DNA from: Amycolatopsis azurea DSM 43854
GTDB taxonomy: Bacteria; Actinomycetota; Actinomycetes; Mycobacteriales; Pseudonocardiaceae
NCBI RefSeq assembly: GCF_001995215.1
Contig: NZ_MUXN01000016.1
Coordinates: 1-64,000, forward strand
Reading direction: 5' to 3'
Length of the DNA stretch: 64,000 bases
Position numbers and translations under genes: made by a program. The notes beneath the pieces were generated by a model that made no database searches, was not told the origin of the DNA, and saw only the letters and a program-made list of their open reading frames with translations. This document shows positions 37,476 through 45,986 of this stretch, one piece after another. The first letter of the stretch is position 1. Every line of letters begins with the position of its first letter.

Positions 37476-38267
37476 TCAGCCTTCGAGCAGGTCCCGCAGC
37501 GCTTCGGTGAACTGGGCGGGGTTCCGCTGCGGTGCCAGATGCGCTCCCGGCATCTCCGTGAACGGCAACCCCAGTTCCAGCGCGAGGATCTTGGCGGGCT
37601 GGTAGTGGTAGTGCCCCCGGCTGCCGGCACCCGCGACGGGGAAGATCTCGGTCCTCGCCCTGCGCAGGGCCCGCAGATCGGGCAGGTAGTCGAGGATCTC
37701 GGCCAGCTCGCGGGCGAACAGCCGCTTCCAGTCCTCCTCGTTCGGCAGCCGGATCGCGCGGAGTTCGGGCAGCGCGGCACCGGCGATCCCGTCGGTGAAC
37801 CGTTTGAACGCCCCCATCAGGTCGCCCGCCTGCGCGAGCCGCACCTGCGCGTTGGCCTCGTCGAGCCAGCCGAGCGCGTCCGGGAGCAGCTGGACGGCGG
37901 GAGGTTCGTGCGCGACCAGGACGCTCGCCGCGTCCGGGTAGCGGGCGACGAGGTCGAGGCCGATCAGGGCGCCCGCGCTGGTCCCGAACACACTCGCCGG
38001 TCCGCCGCCGACGTGCTGGAGGACGGCGTGGGCGTCGTCGGCCTGCTTTGGCACGCTGACCGGCCCGGTGCTGGTGTCGGTGCTGCGGAAATGGCCGCGC
38101 CGGTCGTAGGTGACGACGGTGTGGTCGCCGGCGAGCAGCTTCGTCATCGCCCGGAAGGTGTCCGCCGAGCCCAGCCCACCGGCGATCAGGAGCAGAAGCG
38201 GCCCTTCGCCGGTACTGCGGACGTACAGCTCACCGTCCTCGACCGGACAACGACTCTCCGAGATCAT
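37476..38267 (-). CDS. Alpha/beta hydrolase
   Basis: 263 residues from ATG 38265-38267; a TTG 12 bases upstream is possible. LLLLIAGGLGSADTFRAMTK is the oxyanion region, VFGTSAGALIGLDLVARYPD contains the nucleophile Ser in G-T-S-A-G, and MPGAHLAPQRNPAQF contains the His. The acid residue is not obvious. It resembles general esterase/haloperoxidase-like hydrolases; the substrate is unknown. It ends 4 bp after the convergent DUF2000 gene and lies 31 bp downstream of ipdC on the same strand, so it might be read from the KstR2 operon. Confidence 0.85.
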   Translation of the reverse strand: MISESRCPVEDGELYVRSTGEGPLLLLIAGGLGSADTFRAMTKLLAGDHTVVTYDRRGHFRSTDTSTGPVSVPKQADDAHAVLQHVGGGPASVFGTSAGALIGLDLVARYPDAASVLVAHEPPAVQLLPDALGWLDEANAQVRLAQAGDLMGAFKRFTDGIAGAALPELRAIRLPNEEDWKRLFARELAEILDYLPDLRALRRARTEIFPVAGAGSRGHYHYQPAKILALELGLPFTEMPGAHLAPQRNPAQFTEALRDLLEG

Positions 38268-38298
38268 GGCCGAAGTCAAGCACAGCGCGCTCGGTCCT

Positions 38299-39345
38299 TC
38301 ACTCGGAGCCCAGCCGCCGCAGGACCTCGGAGGCGTCCGCCACGATCTTCTCGATCAGCTCGCCGATCGCGGGCAGGTCGTCGAGCAGGCCGACGACCTG
38401 CCCGGACGCCAGCACCCCGGCGCTCCGATCGCCCTCGACGAGCCCGGCGCGCAGCAACATCGGTGTGTTGGCGGCCATGAGCACCTGCGACCACGTCCGG
38501 TCGCCGCCGCGTTTCATGCGCAGCCCCTCGGTGGCCAGCGAACGCCACGACAGCCCGCTCAGCTTCCGGAACTTCGCGGCGTTGCGAGCCGCCCTGGCGA
38601 GCCCGCTGACCGGACCGGCGGACTCGAGCGCGTCGACCAGTTCCGTCCGCAGGACGCGATGCGGCATCCCGTCCACCTTGCGGGTGACGACGGTGCCGTT
38701 GAGGTCACGGGCGAGGTACGCCCGCTTGATCTCGTCGGGGACGGTGCTTTCCTTCGTCAGGAGGAACCGGGTGCCCATGGCGACCCCGGCCGCCCCGTAG
38801 GCCAGCGCGGCGGCCAGCCCGCGGCCGTCGAAGAAACCGCCCGCCGCGACCACCGGGATGTCGACGGCGTCCAGCACCGACGGCAGCAGCAGTGTCGTCG
38901 CGACCCCGCCGGTGTGCCCGCCGCCCTCGCCGCCCTGCACGATGACGGCGTCGGCGCCCCAGCCCGCGACCTTCTCCGCGTGCCTGGCCGCGCCGACCGA
39001 GGGGACGACGAGGACGCCGTTGTCCTTCAGCCGCGCGATCATGTCCTTCTTCGGCGCGAGCGCGAAGGAAGCGACCCTGACTTCCTCGGTGATGAGCAGT
39101 TCGACCCGGCGCCCGGCGTCTTCCGCGTCCGCGCGGAGGTTGACCCCGAACGGCCGCGACGTGCGGCTCTTGACCTCCTTGATCGCCGCCGCCAGTTCGT
39201 CGTAGGTCATCGTCGCGGAGGCGAGGATGCCGAGGCCGCCCGCTTCCGCCGTCGCGGACACCAGCCGCGGCCCGGCGACCCAGCCCATCCCGGTCTGCAC
39301 GACCGGATGCCGGATCCCGGCCAGTTCGGTCAACGCTGTCTTCAC
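38299..39345 (-). CDS. ipdC: Flavin-dependent HIEC-CoA oxidoreductase, IpdC type
   Basis: 348 residues from a GTG overlapping the ipdB stop (GTGA). It has the nitronate-monooxygenase/2-nitropropane-dioxygenase barrel: PVVQTGMGWVAGPRLVSATA, DAVIVQGGEGGGHTGGVATT (phosphate-binding loop of FMN) and IPVVAAGGFFDGRGLAAALA. In mycobacteria the homologue next to ipdAB is IpdC, which carries out a dehydrogenation in the C/D-ring pathway and not nitronate oxidation. Order echA20-ipdA-ipdB-ipdC is the same as Rv3550-3553. Confidence 0.9.
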   Translation of the reverse strand: MKTALTELAGIRHPVVQTGMGWVAGPRLVSATAEAGGLGILASATMTYDELAAAIKEVKSRTSRPFGVNLRADAEDAGRRVELLITEEVRVASFALAPKKDMIARLKDNGVLVVPSVGAARHAEKVAGWGADAVIVQGGEGGGHTGGVATTLLLPSVLDAVDIPVVAAGGFFDGRGLAAALAYGAAGVAMGTRFLLTKESTVPDEIKRAYLARDLNGTVVTRKVDGMPHRVLRTELVDALESAGPVSGLARAARNAAKFRKLSGLSWRSLATEGLRMKRGGDRTWSQVLMAANTPMLLRAGLVEGDRSAGVLASGQVVGLLDDLPAIGELIEKIVADASEVLRRLGSE

Positions 39346-40067
39346 GACGGGACTTCCTTGTCCCGCGAGGACTTCGGATCGAGACTGGTCCGGATGAGGA
39401 GCAGTTCGGACTCGGTCGGCAGCCGGGTTTCCGTGACGCCGTCGGTGATCAGCGGGAACGACGTCGCCTCGACGACATCGTCCACGGAAACCCCCGGATG
39501 CACGGAAAGCAGCCTCGGCGCGTGGTCTTCGCCGCCGAAGTCCAGGACGCCGAGGTTGGTGACGACGCGGTGGACGTCGTGATGCCGCAGGCCGGCCTCG
39601 CGCGCCCTGACATAGCCGACACCGGACACGATGTCGACCTGATCGACGAAGACCCGCTTGCCGTGCCGCGGAACCCAGTAGCTCGTGCGGTGGTTGGCCG
39701 TGTTGCCCGGTCCGCCGCGCACCCCGAGAAGTTGTTTCTTGGGACGGGAATGCTCGCCGATCGCCGAGATGTTCTGGTTCCCCTCCCCGTCGATCTGGTT
39801 GGCGCCCATCACGACGTGACGTTTTCCGCGTGGTACGACGGTGTCGAGGACCTTGCGGAACGGCTGCCAGCCTTCGACGACGGCGTCCGGCGTCATCAGG
39901 TACGCCTCGCCGTCGGACAGCAGGATGTCCGGTTCGAACGTCAGCCTGGCGAGCCGGGCGCCCAGCGACGGGATGAAACCCATGGGGCTCACCACGATTT
40001 CGCCGTCGCCGCGGAACAACTCGGCGCAGGCGACGACCGCCACTTCGGCACGACTGATGTCACTCAT
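39342..40067 (-). CDS. ipdB: COCHEA-CoA hydrolase, beta subunit
   Basis: 241 residues from ATG 40065-40067, overlapping the ipdA stop. The protein is of the class I CoA-transferase beta fold (VVVACAELFRGDGEIVVSPM, VVMGANQIDGEGNQNISAIG, GGPGNTANHRTSYWVPRHGK). In the IpdAB complex this fold is used as a hydrolase to open the last steroid ring of COCHEA-CoA. The partner subunit is encoded immediately upstream. Confidence 0.92.
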   Translation of the reverse strand: MSDISRAEVAVVACAELFRGDGEIVVSPMGFIPSLGARLARLTFEPDILLSDGEAYLMTPDAVVEGWQPFRKVLDTVVPRGKRHVVMGANQIDGEGNQNISAIGEHSRPKKQLLGVRGGPGNTANHRTSYWVPRHGKRVFVDQVDIVSGVGYVRAREAGLRHHDVHRVVTNLGVLDFGGEDHAPRLLSVHPGVSVDDVVEATSFPLITDGVTETRLPTESELLLIRTSLDPKSSRDKEVPS

Positions 40068-40924
40068 GCGGACTCCCCGAATTCGGCGACGGCCTTCTGG
40101 TACTGCGCTTCGTCCCCGGACAGGAACCGGTCGACGAAGTCCGGCCACGCGTCCAGATCCTTGGCGGCCTGGGCGTAGTGGCGCTGGAAGCGTTCGTCGC
40201 GTCCGTAGTCCGGGACGGCGGTGGTGAAATGCGCGCCGTTCGGCGTTTCTGCGACCCCGGTGACGAGCATGCGGCTCAGCAGCAGGCTCTGCACCGGTCC
40301 CGCTTCGGCGAGTTCGGCCGTCTCCACGATCTTTTCCGTGGACACGTAACACTTGTCGGCGGCGAGCGCGAACAGTTCGTCGAAGTACGGATCCGGGCCG
40401 AGGTACTGCGCGTTGCCCCGGACGTCGGCGCGGTTGAGGTGGACGAAGGCCGCGTCGAGGGTGAGCGCGGGCACGGCCAGCAGTTCCTCCGCGTCGTCGT
40501 ACGGCGAGCGGACGACGCGCAGTGACGGGTTCAGGTCCATGACGCCCGAGCCGAGGCCCGCGCGCGTCGGCAGGAACGGAAGCCGTTGCGCGGCAGCGGA
40601 AAGGCCGGTCCCGAAAACGCCTTCGTCGTACTCGGTGACGGTGATCGCCCCGGTCTCCCGCGCCCGCGAGAACCACGGGTCGTAGGGGATCGTGTCCAGG
40701 GTGACGAAGCCGAAGACGAGGTGCTTGATCTTGCCCGCCGACGCCAGCAGCCCGACGTCGGGGCCGCCGTAGGAGACCACGGTGAGGTCCTTGACCGGTG
40801 AACGCAGGATCGCGCGCACCAGCGCCATGGGCTTGCGCCGGGAACCCCAGCCGCCGATCCCGATCGTCATGCCGTCTTCGAGTTCGCCGGCGATCTCGTC
40901 CGGCGTCATCCGCTTGTCGGCCAT
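40064..40924 (-). CDS. ipdA: COCHEA-CoA hydrolase, alpha subunit
   Basis: 286 residues from ATG 40922-40924, which shares one base with the echA20 stop; GTG 40927 would add one residue. DGMTIGIGGWGSRRKPMALV and DLTVVSYGGPDVGLLASAGK are the CoA-transferase alpha-subunit motifs, and AITVTEYDEGVFGTGLSAAA holds the glutamate region used by this family. It opens ring C of the HIP skeleton together with IpdB. The operon is controlled from the KstR2-like box at 41701-41714. Confidence 0.92.
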   Translation of the reverse strand: MADKRMTPDEIAGELEDGMTIGIGGWGSRRKPMALVRAILRSPVKDLTVVSYGGPDVGLLASAGKIKHLVFGFVTLDTIPYDPWFSRARETGAITVTEYDEGVFGTGLSAAAQRLPFLPTRAGLGSGVMDLNPSLRVVRSPYDDAEELLAVPALTLDAAFVHLNRADVRGNAQYLGPDPYFDELFALAADKCYVSTEKIVETAELAEAGPVQSLLLSRMLVTGVAETPNGAHFTTAVPDYGRDERFQRHYAQAAKDLDAWPDFVDRFLSGDEAQYQKAVAEFGESA

Positions 40925-41673
40925 CACTTCCCCTTACCGTCCAAGAACTCCTGGCGCGCTCCGTCGGAGACGCCCGCCAGGTTGAGTTCGAAGGTGAATC
41001 CCTGTTCGAAGCGGTAGCTGCGGTGCACGGGCTGGACGTCGATGCCGTTGATGGCCTGTTTCGCGGCGCGGATAACGCGGGTGTCCTTCGCCGCGATCTG
41101 CCGGGCGACGCCGAGCGCGGTCTCGTCGAGTTCGTCCCGCGAGACCACGGCGTAGACCGAACCGTGGTGGTGCAGCTGAGCCGCGGTGATCGTCGAGGCC
41201 GTGTAGTACAGGGCCCGCATCAGATGCTGGGGGACCAGCCGCGCGAGGTGGGTCGCCGCGCCCAGCGCGCCGCGATCGACCTCGGGAAGCCCGAAAGTGG
41301 CGTCCTCGCTGGCGACCACCACGTCCGCGTTGCCGACCAGGCCGACCCCGCCGCCGAGACAGAAGCCCTGCACCGCGGCGATCACCGGGACCGCGCAGTC
41401 GTACACGGCGGAGAACGCCGCCGCGCAGCCCTCGTTCGCGCCGATCAGCGCGCCGTACCCGGGATCGCGCTGGATCTCCTTGATGTCGACCCCGGCGTTG
41501 AACCCCCGGCCCTCCGCGCGCAGCACCACGACATGCGTCGCGGGATCCCGCCCGGCGTCGGTGACGGCGGAGGCGAGGGCGAACCATCCCTTCACGCTCA
41601 GCGCGTTCACCGGGGGCGCGTCGACCGTGACCACGGCGATGCCGGGCTCCGGGGAGTGGGTGGAAACGGTCAT
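40924..41673 (-). CDS. echA20: Ring-D-cleaving enoyl-CoA hydratase-family hydrolase
   Basis: 249 residues from ATG 41671-41673. It has a crotonase fold with IAVVTVDAPPVNALSVKGWF, FNAGVDIKEIQRDPG (first oxyanion loop) and PVIAAVQGFCLGGGVGLVGN (second). EchA20 hydrolyses ring D of HIEC-CoA to give COCHEA-CoA, the substrate of IpdAB encoded next. First gene of the operon echA20-ipdA-ipdB-ipdC. Confidence 0.9.
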   Translation of the reverse strand: MTVSTHSPEPGIAVVTVDAPPVNALSVKGWFALASAVTDAGRDPATHVVVLRAEGRGFNAGVDIKEIQRDPGYGALIGANEGCAAAFSAVYDCAVPVIAAVQGFCLGGGVGLVGNADVVVASEDATFGLPEVDRGALGAATHLARLVPQHLMRALYYTASTITAAQLHHHGSVYAVVSRDELDETALGVARQIAAKDTRVIRAAKQAINGIDVQPVHRSYRFEQGFTFELNLAGVSDGARQEFLDGKGK

Positions 41674-41700
41674 CGGGCACCCTCCACAGCTACCAAACCT

Positions 41701-41714
41701 AGCACTTGCTTGGT
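41701..41714. promoter_or_regulatory. KstR2-like operator between echA20 and the SDR pair
   Basis: AGCACTTGCTTGGT keeps the right half (CTTG-N-T) of the consensus ANCAAGNNCTTGNT and differs by two bases in the left half from the perfect site at 24165-24178. It is located 27 bases from the echA20 start and 50 bases from the SDR start. Context strongly supports it; affinity may be lower. Confidence 0.7.
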
Positions 41715-41764
41715 ACGTTAGCAGGACGCCCGGCCCGGGTACAGCGACCGTGAAGGAGGCCCGC

Positions 41765-42562
41765 ATGGCACTCGAACTCCGGCTCGACGGCGCCGTGGTG
41801 CTGGTGACCGGCGGGGTACGCGGCGTCGGCGCCGGTGTCACCAGGACTTTCCTGCGGGCCGGCGCCGAAGTCGTCACCTGCGCCCGCACCGAACCCGAGC
41901 GGCCGGTGTGCGCCGGTGACCAGGTGTCGACGTTCATCTCCTGCGACGTCCGCGACCCGAAGGAGGTCGACGCGCTCATCGAGGAGATCGTCCGGCGGCA
42001 CGGCAGGCTCGACGTCGTGGTCAACAACGCGGGCGGCGCGCCGTACGCCAAGGCGTCGGACGCGTCACCGCGGTTCCACGAGAAGATCGTCGCGCTGAAC
42101 CTGCTGGCGCCGCTGACCGTCGCCCGCGCGGCGAACGCGCTCATGCAGCGTCAGGACGGCGGCGGCGTCATCGTGAACATCAGCAGTGTCAGCGCGACGA
42201 GACCTTCGCCCGGGACGGCGTCCTACGGCGCGGCGAAAGCGGGCCTGGACAACCTGACCGCGACGCTCGCCGTCGAGTGGGCGCCGAAGGTGCGGGTCAA
42301 CGCGCTCGACGTCGGCATGGTGCGGACGGAACACTCGCATCTGCACTACGGCGACGAGGCGGGGATCGCGGCCGTGGGCGCGACTGTCCCCTTAGGACGA
42401 TTGGCCGACCCCGACGAGATCGGTTCTTGCGCGGTGTTCCTGGCGTCTCCGTTGGCGTCCTACGTCAGCGGTGCCTGTCTGACCGTGCACGGCGGGGGAG
42501 AGCTGCCCGCTTTCCTCGCCGCTTCCAATTCCCAGGCAAAAGAACGAAAGGAGCCGGTGTGA
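41765..42562 (+). CDS. Short-chain dehydrogenase, Rv3549c type
   Basis: 265 residues from ATG 41765 (TGAAGGAGG upstream). VVLVTGGVRGVGAGVTRTFL is the cofactor motif, VVVNNAGG is present, and SS...SYGAAKAG gives the Ser-Tyr-Lys active site. Divergent from echA20 and under the same KstR2-like site, it corresponds in place and length to Rv3549c of the HIP cluster. Its reaction, probably oxidation of a hydroxyacyl-CoA or hydroxy ring, is not established from sequence. Stop overlaps the next SDR start (GTGA). Confidence 0.85.
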   Translation: MALELRLDGAVVLVTGGVRGVGAGVTRTFLRAGAEVVTCARTEPERPVCAGDQVSTFISCDVRDPKEVDALIEEIVRRHGRLDVVVNNAGGAPYAKASDASPRFHEKIVALNLLAPLTVARAANALMQRQDGGGVIVNISSVSATRPSPGTASYGAAKAGLDNLTATLAVEWAPKVRVNALDVGMVRTEHSHLHYGDEAGIAAVGATVPLGRLADPDEIGSCAVFLASPLASYVSGACLTVHGGGELPAFLAASNSQAKERKEPV

Positions 42563-43464
42563 GCGGGATCGCCGACGGCCGGATCGTGGTGGTGACCGGA
42601 GCCGGTCGAGGCATCGGACGGGCGCACGCGCTCGCGTTCGCCGCCGAGGGCGCGCGGGTGGTGGTGAACGACCTCGGCGCCGGCATCGACGGCAGCGGCG
42701 GGTCGGCGGGTCCGGCGCAGGACGTCGTCGACGAGATCGAGGCGCTCGGCGGCAAGGCGGTGGCGAACACCGACGACATCGCTTCCTGGGACGGCGCGGC
42801 TTCTTTGGTCCGCACCGCGATCGAATCCTTCGGCGGGCTGGACGTCCTGGTCAACAACGCGGGTTTCCTGCGCGACCGGATGCTGGTCAACCTCGGCGAG
42901 GACGAGTGGGACGCCGTCATCCGCGTCCACCTGAAGGGCCATTTCGCGCCGACGCGGCACGCCGCGGAGTACTGGCGGGCCGAGGCGAAGGCGGGCCGGA
43001 CGCGGGCCGCGCGGGTGATCAATACCAGCTCCGGCGCGGGTCTGCTCGGCAGTGTCGGGCAGGGGAACTACGCGGCCGCGAAGTCCGGGATCCTCGGGCT
43101 CACGCTGGTCGCCGCGACCGAATTCGCGCGCTACGGCGTCACCGTGAACGCGATCGCCCCGGCCGCCCGCACCCGGATGACCGAAGAGGCGTTCGCCGAC
43201 GACATGGCCGCGCCGGAGGCCGGTTTCGACGCCATGGCACCGGAAAACGTGTCGCCGCTGGTGGTGTGGCTCGGCAGTGAGGAGTCGTCCGGGGTGACCG
43301 GGCGGGTGTTCGAGGTCGACGGCGGACGCGTCTCGATCGCGCAGGGCTGGCGACACGGCACGGTGCGGGACAAGGGATCGAGGTGGTCGCCCGCCGAACT
43401 CGGACCGGTGGTGGCCGAGTTGCTGGCGGAGGCTCCGGTCCCTGAAGCCGTCTACGGGACTTAG
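42559..43464 (+). CDS. Short-chain dehydrogenase, Rv3548c type
   Basis: 301 residues from GTG 42559, overlapping the preceding stop; AAAGGAG lies upstream. VVVTGAGRGIGRAHALAFAA is the NAD(P) motif, DDIASWDGA and LVNNAGFLRDRML follow, and INTSSGAGLLGSVGQGNYAA-AK is the active site. The form resembles the dehydrogenase domain of peroxisomal multifunctional enzyme type 2, fitting a 3-hydroxyacyl-CoA dehydrogenase. Second and last gene of the KstR2 SDR operon, corresponding to Rv3548c. Confidence 0.87.
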   Translation: MSGIADGRIVVVTGAGRGIGRAHALAFAAEGARVVVNDLGAGIDGSGGSAGPAQDVVDEIEALGGKAVANTDDIASWDGAASLVRTAIESFGGLDVLVNNAGFLRDRMLVNLGEDEWDAVIRVHLKGHFAPTRHAAEYWRAEAKAGRTRAARVINTSSGAGLLGSVGQGNYAAAKSGILGLTLVAATEFARYGVTVNAIAPAARTRMTEEAFADDMAAPEAGFDAMAPENVSPLVVWLGSEESSGVTGRVFEVDGGRVSIAQGWRHGTVRDKGSRWSPAELGPVVAELLAEAPVPEAVYGT

Positions 43465-43530
43465 GTCTTCAGGGCCCGCCGCTCACGTCCCGGCCAGGGG
43501 CAGCGTCCGGGCTCGGGCTCCGCAGACAGG

Positions 43531-43582
43531 GTGCGAAAGCCACTTTCACAACGTTGAGTGTTGCGAAAGTGGCTTTCGCAAC
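43531..43582. repeat. Family A nested palindrome
   Basis: The first palindrome (43531-43553, slightly diverged arms) and a perfect second GTTGCGAAAG-N3-CTTTCGCAAC (43560-43582) are joined by a GTTGAGT-type linker. Located between the SDR operon stop and the convergent GNAT gene stop. Confidence 0.85.
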
Positions 43583-43663
43583 ACGGCGTGGTGGGTGGAA
43601 ATAGGGACACTCGGCCGCCCTCCACCGCGTGAGACTCGGGGAAAGCCCCCTCAGCCACGGGGC

Positions 43664-44536
43664 TTAGGCGTCCCTCGTCAGGTCCCGGGTCTCGGCCCAC
43701 GGCTGGAACCCGCCCGACTTGTAGGTCGTCACGGCGGCGACGTTGGAGCTGGGTGTGTTCACGGTCGCGCTCGACGAGCCGAGCTCCTGGAGCGCGGCCG
43801 CCGCGGCGACGGTGATCGCCCGGCCGTACCCGTGTCCGCGCTGGTCCCGGTGCACGCCCATCGGTTCGAGCAACCCGGGCTTGCCGACACCGGCCGACCA
43901 CACGGCCACCGCCGCGACGGCAGCGCCGTGGTCGTCATAGCCGAGCAGGCACCGGGCATCGGCGTAAGCAGTCCCGGAGGCCAACGTCCGCCACGTCTCG
44001 GCGGTGAACGTCGAGCCGTTGAACGCCGTCCCGATCACTTCGGCCCACTCGGCCGCCAGGTCTGCTCCGACCGTCTCGATCCGCAGGTCCGGGGCCTTCA
44101 CCGGCTCGGTGAGATCGAGGCTCAGCGGCGTCCACGGTTCCTCCTCGTCGACGTGCCAGCCGTGCCCGGGCAGCAGGTCCTGGAGCAGCGCGTCCATCGG
44201 TGCCTCGACGAACACCTTCCCCTCGGGCAGGACACCGCGCTCCGGCGTGGCCACGTCTTCGGCCAGCTGTCGCGTCAGTTCCTCGTCCCGGCGGACGTCC
44301 GGCGCGGTCGTGAGCCGCAGCAGGTCGGCTCCGTCCAGGAACCCGACGGCGAGGATCCGGCCGTCCCGGCGCCAGATCCGGACCGCCTCGGCAGTCGCGT
44401 CCGCCCCCTTGCGCCAGTACCAGCCGAGGTCACCGGGATGCAGTTGCCACGCCACCCCGTCGGACTGCCACTCCCGCAACGCGGCCACGGCCTCGTCCAG
44501 TCCGTCGGTTCCCGGCTTTTCCACGGTGATCGCCAT
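43664..44536 (-). CDS. GNAT-family N-acetyltransferase
   Basis: 290 residues from ATG 44534-44536. The C-terminal half carries the acetyl-CoA-binding motif (LEPMGVHRDQRGHGYGRAIT), in which Q-RGHGYG is the R/QxxGxG/A pyrophosphate loop, followed by TVNTPSSNVAAVTTYKSGGF. The N-terminal half (LREWQSDGVAWQLHPGDLGW) looks like a second, degenerate GNAT domain. Substrate unknown. It stands alone between the steroid SDR operon and a divergent gene. Confidence 0.88.
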   Translation of the reverse strand: MAITVEKPGTDGLDEAVAALREWQSDGVAWQLHPGDLGWYWRKGADATAEAVRIWRRDGRILAVGFLDGADLLRLTTAPDVRRDEELTRQLAEDVATPERGVLPEGKVFVEAPMDALLQDLLPGHGWHVDEEEPWTPLSLDLTEPVKAPDLRIETVGADLAAEWAEVIGTAFNGSTFTAETWRTLASGTAYADARCLLGYDDHGAAVAAVAVWSAGVGKPGLLEPMGVHRDQRGHGYGRAITVAAAAALQELGSSSATVNTPSSNVAAVTTYKSGGFQPWAETRDLTRDA

Positions 44537-44593
44537 GCCCGTGATCACACACCACCGCGCGAGGAGTCGCATCCGGTTTTCGGCGAGGCCAAG

Positions 44594-45448
44594 ATGAGGG
44601 GTGTGACGTCACTTCAGCGCCGCTTCTGGGAGGCGGTCGAGCCGCTGCACGCCGTCGTCTACTTCGCGCCGGAAACGGCGGCCGCGGCCAAGGCTGTCGG
44701 CCTGCCGAGCTGGTGGATGGGCTATTTCGCCGGTCGCGTCGCGCCGCTGGGGCCGCTGCCGGAACCACCCGTGACCGCGATGCTGTTCGGGTTCGCCCCG
44801 CGCATGGTCGCGCGATCCCTGCCCGACGCGTGGAAGTACGCCGAGCCTGCCGTCGTGCTCCAGAGCCGGATGGACGCCGTCGAGGCGGCCTTGAAGCGGA
44901 TCCTGCCCGTGGACGCGCCTTTCCACGAACTCGCCGACTTGCTCGAACAGGCCGTCACCGGATGCGAGTACGCGGGCAGGCCACTCGCCGCCGCTTGGTC
45001 CTCGGTCGCCAAGCCGGCCACACCGATCGGGAGGATCTGGCTCGCGGCGACGGTGCTGCGCGAGCATCGCGGGGACGGTCACGTCCTCTCCGCCGTCGCC
45101 GCCGGGTTGCGCGGGCTCGACACCACGATGACCCACATCGGCAGCGGGGCGGTGACGCGTGAGGTCATCCAGGTCAACCGCGGCTGGTCCGACGAAGACT
45201 GGGACGAGAGCGTCGCGCGCCTGACCGGGCGGGGCATCCTCGACGGCGACCTGAAACTCACCGAGTCCGGAATCGTTCTACGCCAACGGATCGAGGACGA
45301 CACCGACCGCCTCGCCACCGGCCCGCTCGACGCGCTGGGATCCGACGGCGTCGCCGACGTCGTGCGGATGGCCGTCCCGTTGAGCCGCCGGATCTTCGAC
45401 GACGGAGCGATCCCGCTGCCGAACCCGATGGGGGCGCCGCGACCCTGA
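44594..45448 (+). CDS. SCO6745-family (SalK-like) protein
   Basis: 284 residues from ATG 44594, or GTG 44603. The sequence RRFWEAVEPLHAVVYFAPET, LPSWWMGYFAGRVAPLGPLP, LFGFAPRMVARSLPDAWKYA and GRPLAAAWSSVAKP matches a large actinobacterial family annotated as SCO6745/SalK-like. Its C-terminal part has a winged-helix appearance (LTGRGILDGDLKLTESGIVL). Its biochemical role is unknown, although many copies occur per genome. Divergent from the GNAT gene with 57 bases between. Confidence 0.75.
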   Translation: MRGVTSLQRRFWEAVEPLHAVVYFAPETAAAAKAVGLPSWWMGYFAGRVAPLGPLPEPPVTAMLFGFAPRMVARSLPDAWKYAEPAVVLQSRMDAVEAALKRILPVDAPFHELADLLEQAVTGCEYAGRPLAAAWSSVAKPATPIGRIWLAATVLREHRGDGHVLSAVAAGLRGLDTTMTHIGSGAVTREVIQVNRGWSDEDWDESVARLTGRGILDGDLKLTESGIVLRQRIEDDTDRLATGPLDALGSDGVADVVRMAVPLSRRIFDDGAIPLPNPMGAPRP

Positions 45449-45488
45449 GCCCCCGAAACTGTCGGACCCCGGTGGGACGCTGTTCCGC

Positions 45489-45974
45489 ATGGCGACGTGG
45501 CAGCAGTTCAGTGAAGAGGCGCCCGCGATGGCGGCGAAGATCAAGGAGCGGTTCACCGCGACGAAGTCGCATGTGCTGGCGACGGTCCGGCGGGACGGCT
45601 CGCCCCGGGTCAGCGGCAGTGAGGTCGATTTCCGTGAACAGGATCTGCTGATCGGTTCGATGATCGGCGCCGTGAAGGCGAAAGACCTGCAACGCGACGG
45701 CAGGTTCGCGATCCACGCCGCCTCGGCGATCGACGAGGGCGGCGCGGACGCGAAGGTGTCGGGAAAGGCCGTCGAGATCACGGATCCGGCGGAGGTCGCC
45801 CGGCTGCAGGGTGACGACGGCGAGGCCCACGTGTTCCGGCTCGACCTCACCGAGGCGGTGCTGACCTGGGTCGAGGGCAACACCATCTATTTCGACTTCT
45901 GGAAGGAGGGCCAGGGGAGCAAACGGCTCGCGAGGCCGGACAACGGTCCGGTGGTCGAGGTCGCCTTGGACTAG
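45489..45974 (+). CDS. Pyridoxamine 5'-phosphate oxidase-like flavin/F420 protein
   Basis: 161 residues. The split-barrel pattern RFTATKSHVLATVRRDGSPR, VSGSEVDFREQDLLIGSM and AKDLQRDGRFAIHAAS is that of PNPOx-like proteins, which bind FMN or F420. The C-terminal VLTWVEGNTIYFDFWKEGQG completes the barrel. The exact cofactor and substrate are unknown. It ends 12 bases from the convergent fadA5 stop. Confidence 0.85.
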   Translation: MATWQQFSEEAPAMAAKIKERFTATKSHVLATVRRDGSPRVSGSEVDFREQDLLIGSMIGAVKAKDLQRDGRFAIHAASAIDEGGADAKVSGKAVEITDPAEVARLQGDDGEAHVFRLDLTEAVLTWVEGNTIYFDFWKEGQGSKRLARPDNGPVVEVALD

Positions 45975-45986
45975 TCCCGCGTGGCG

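Noticed and set aside
43595..44593. Long upstream extension of the SCO6745-like frame
   Set aside because: It is antisense to the GNAT gene; the conserved family sequence begins only at 44594.
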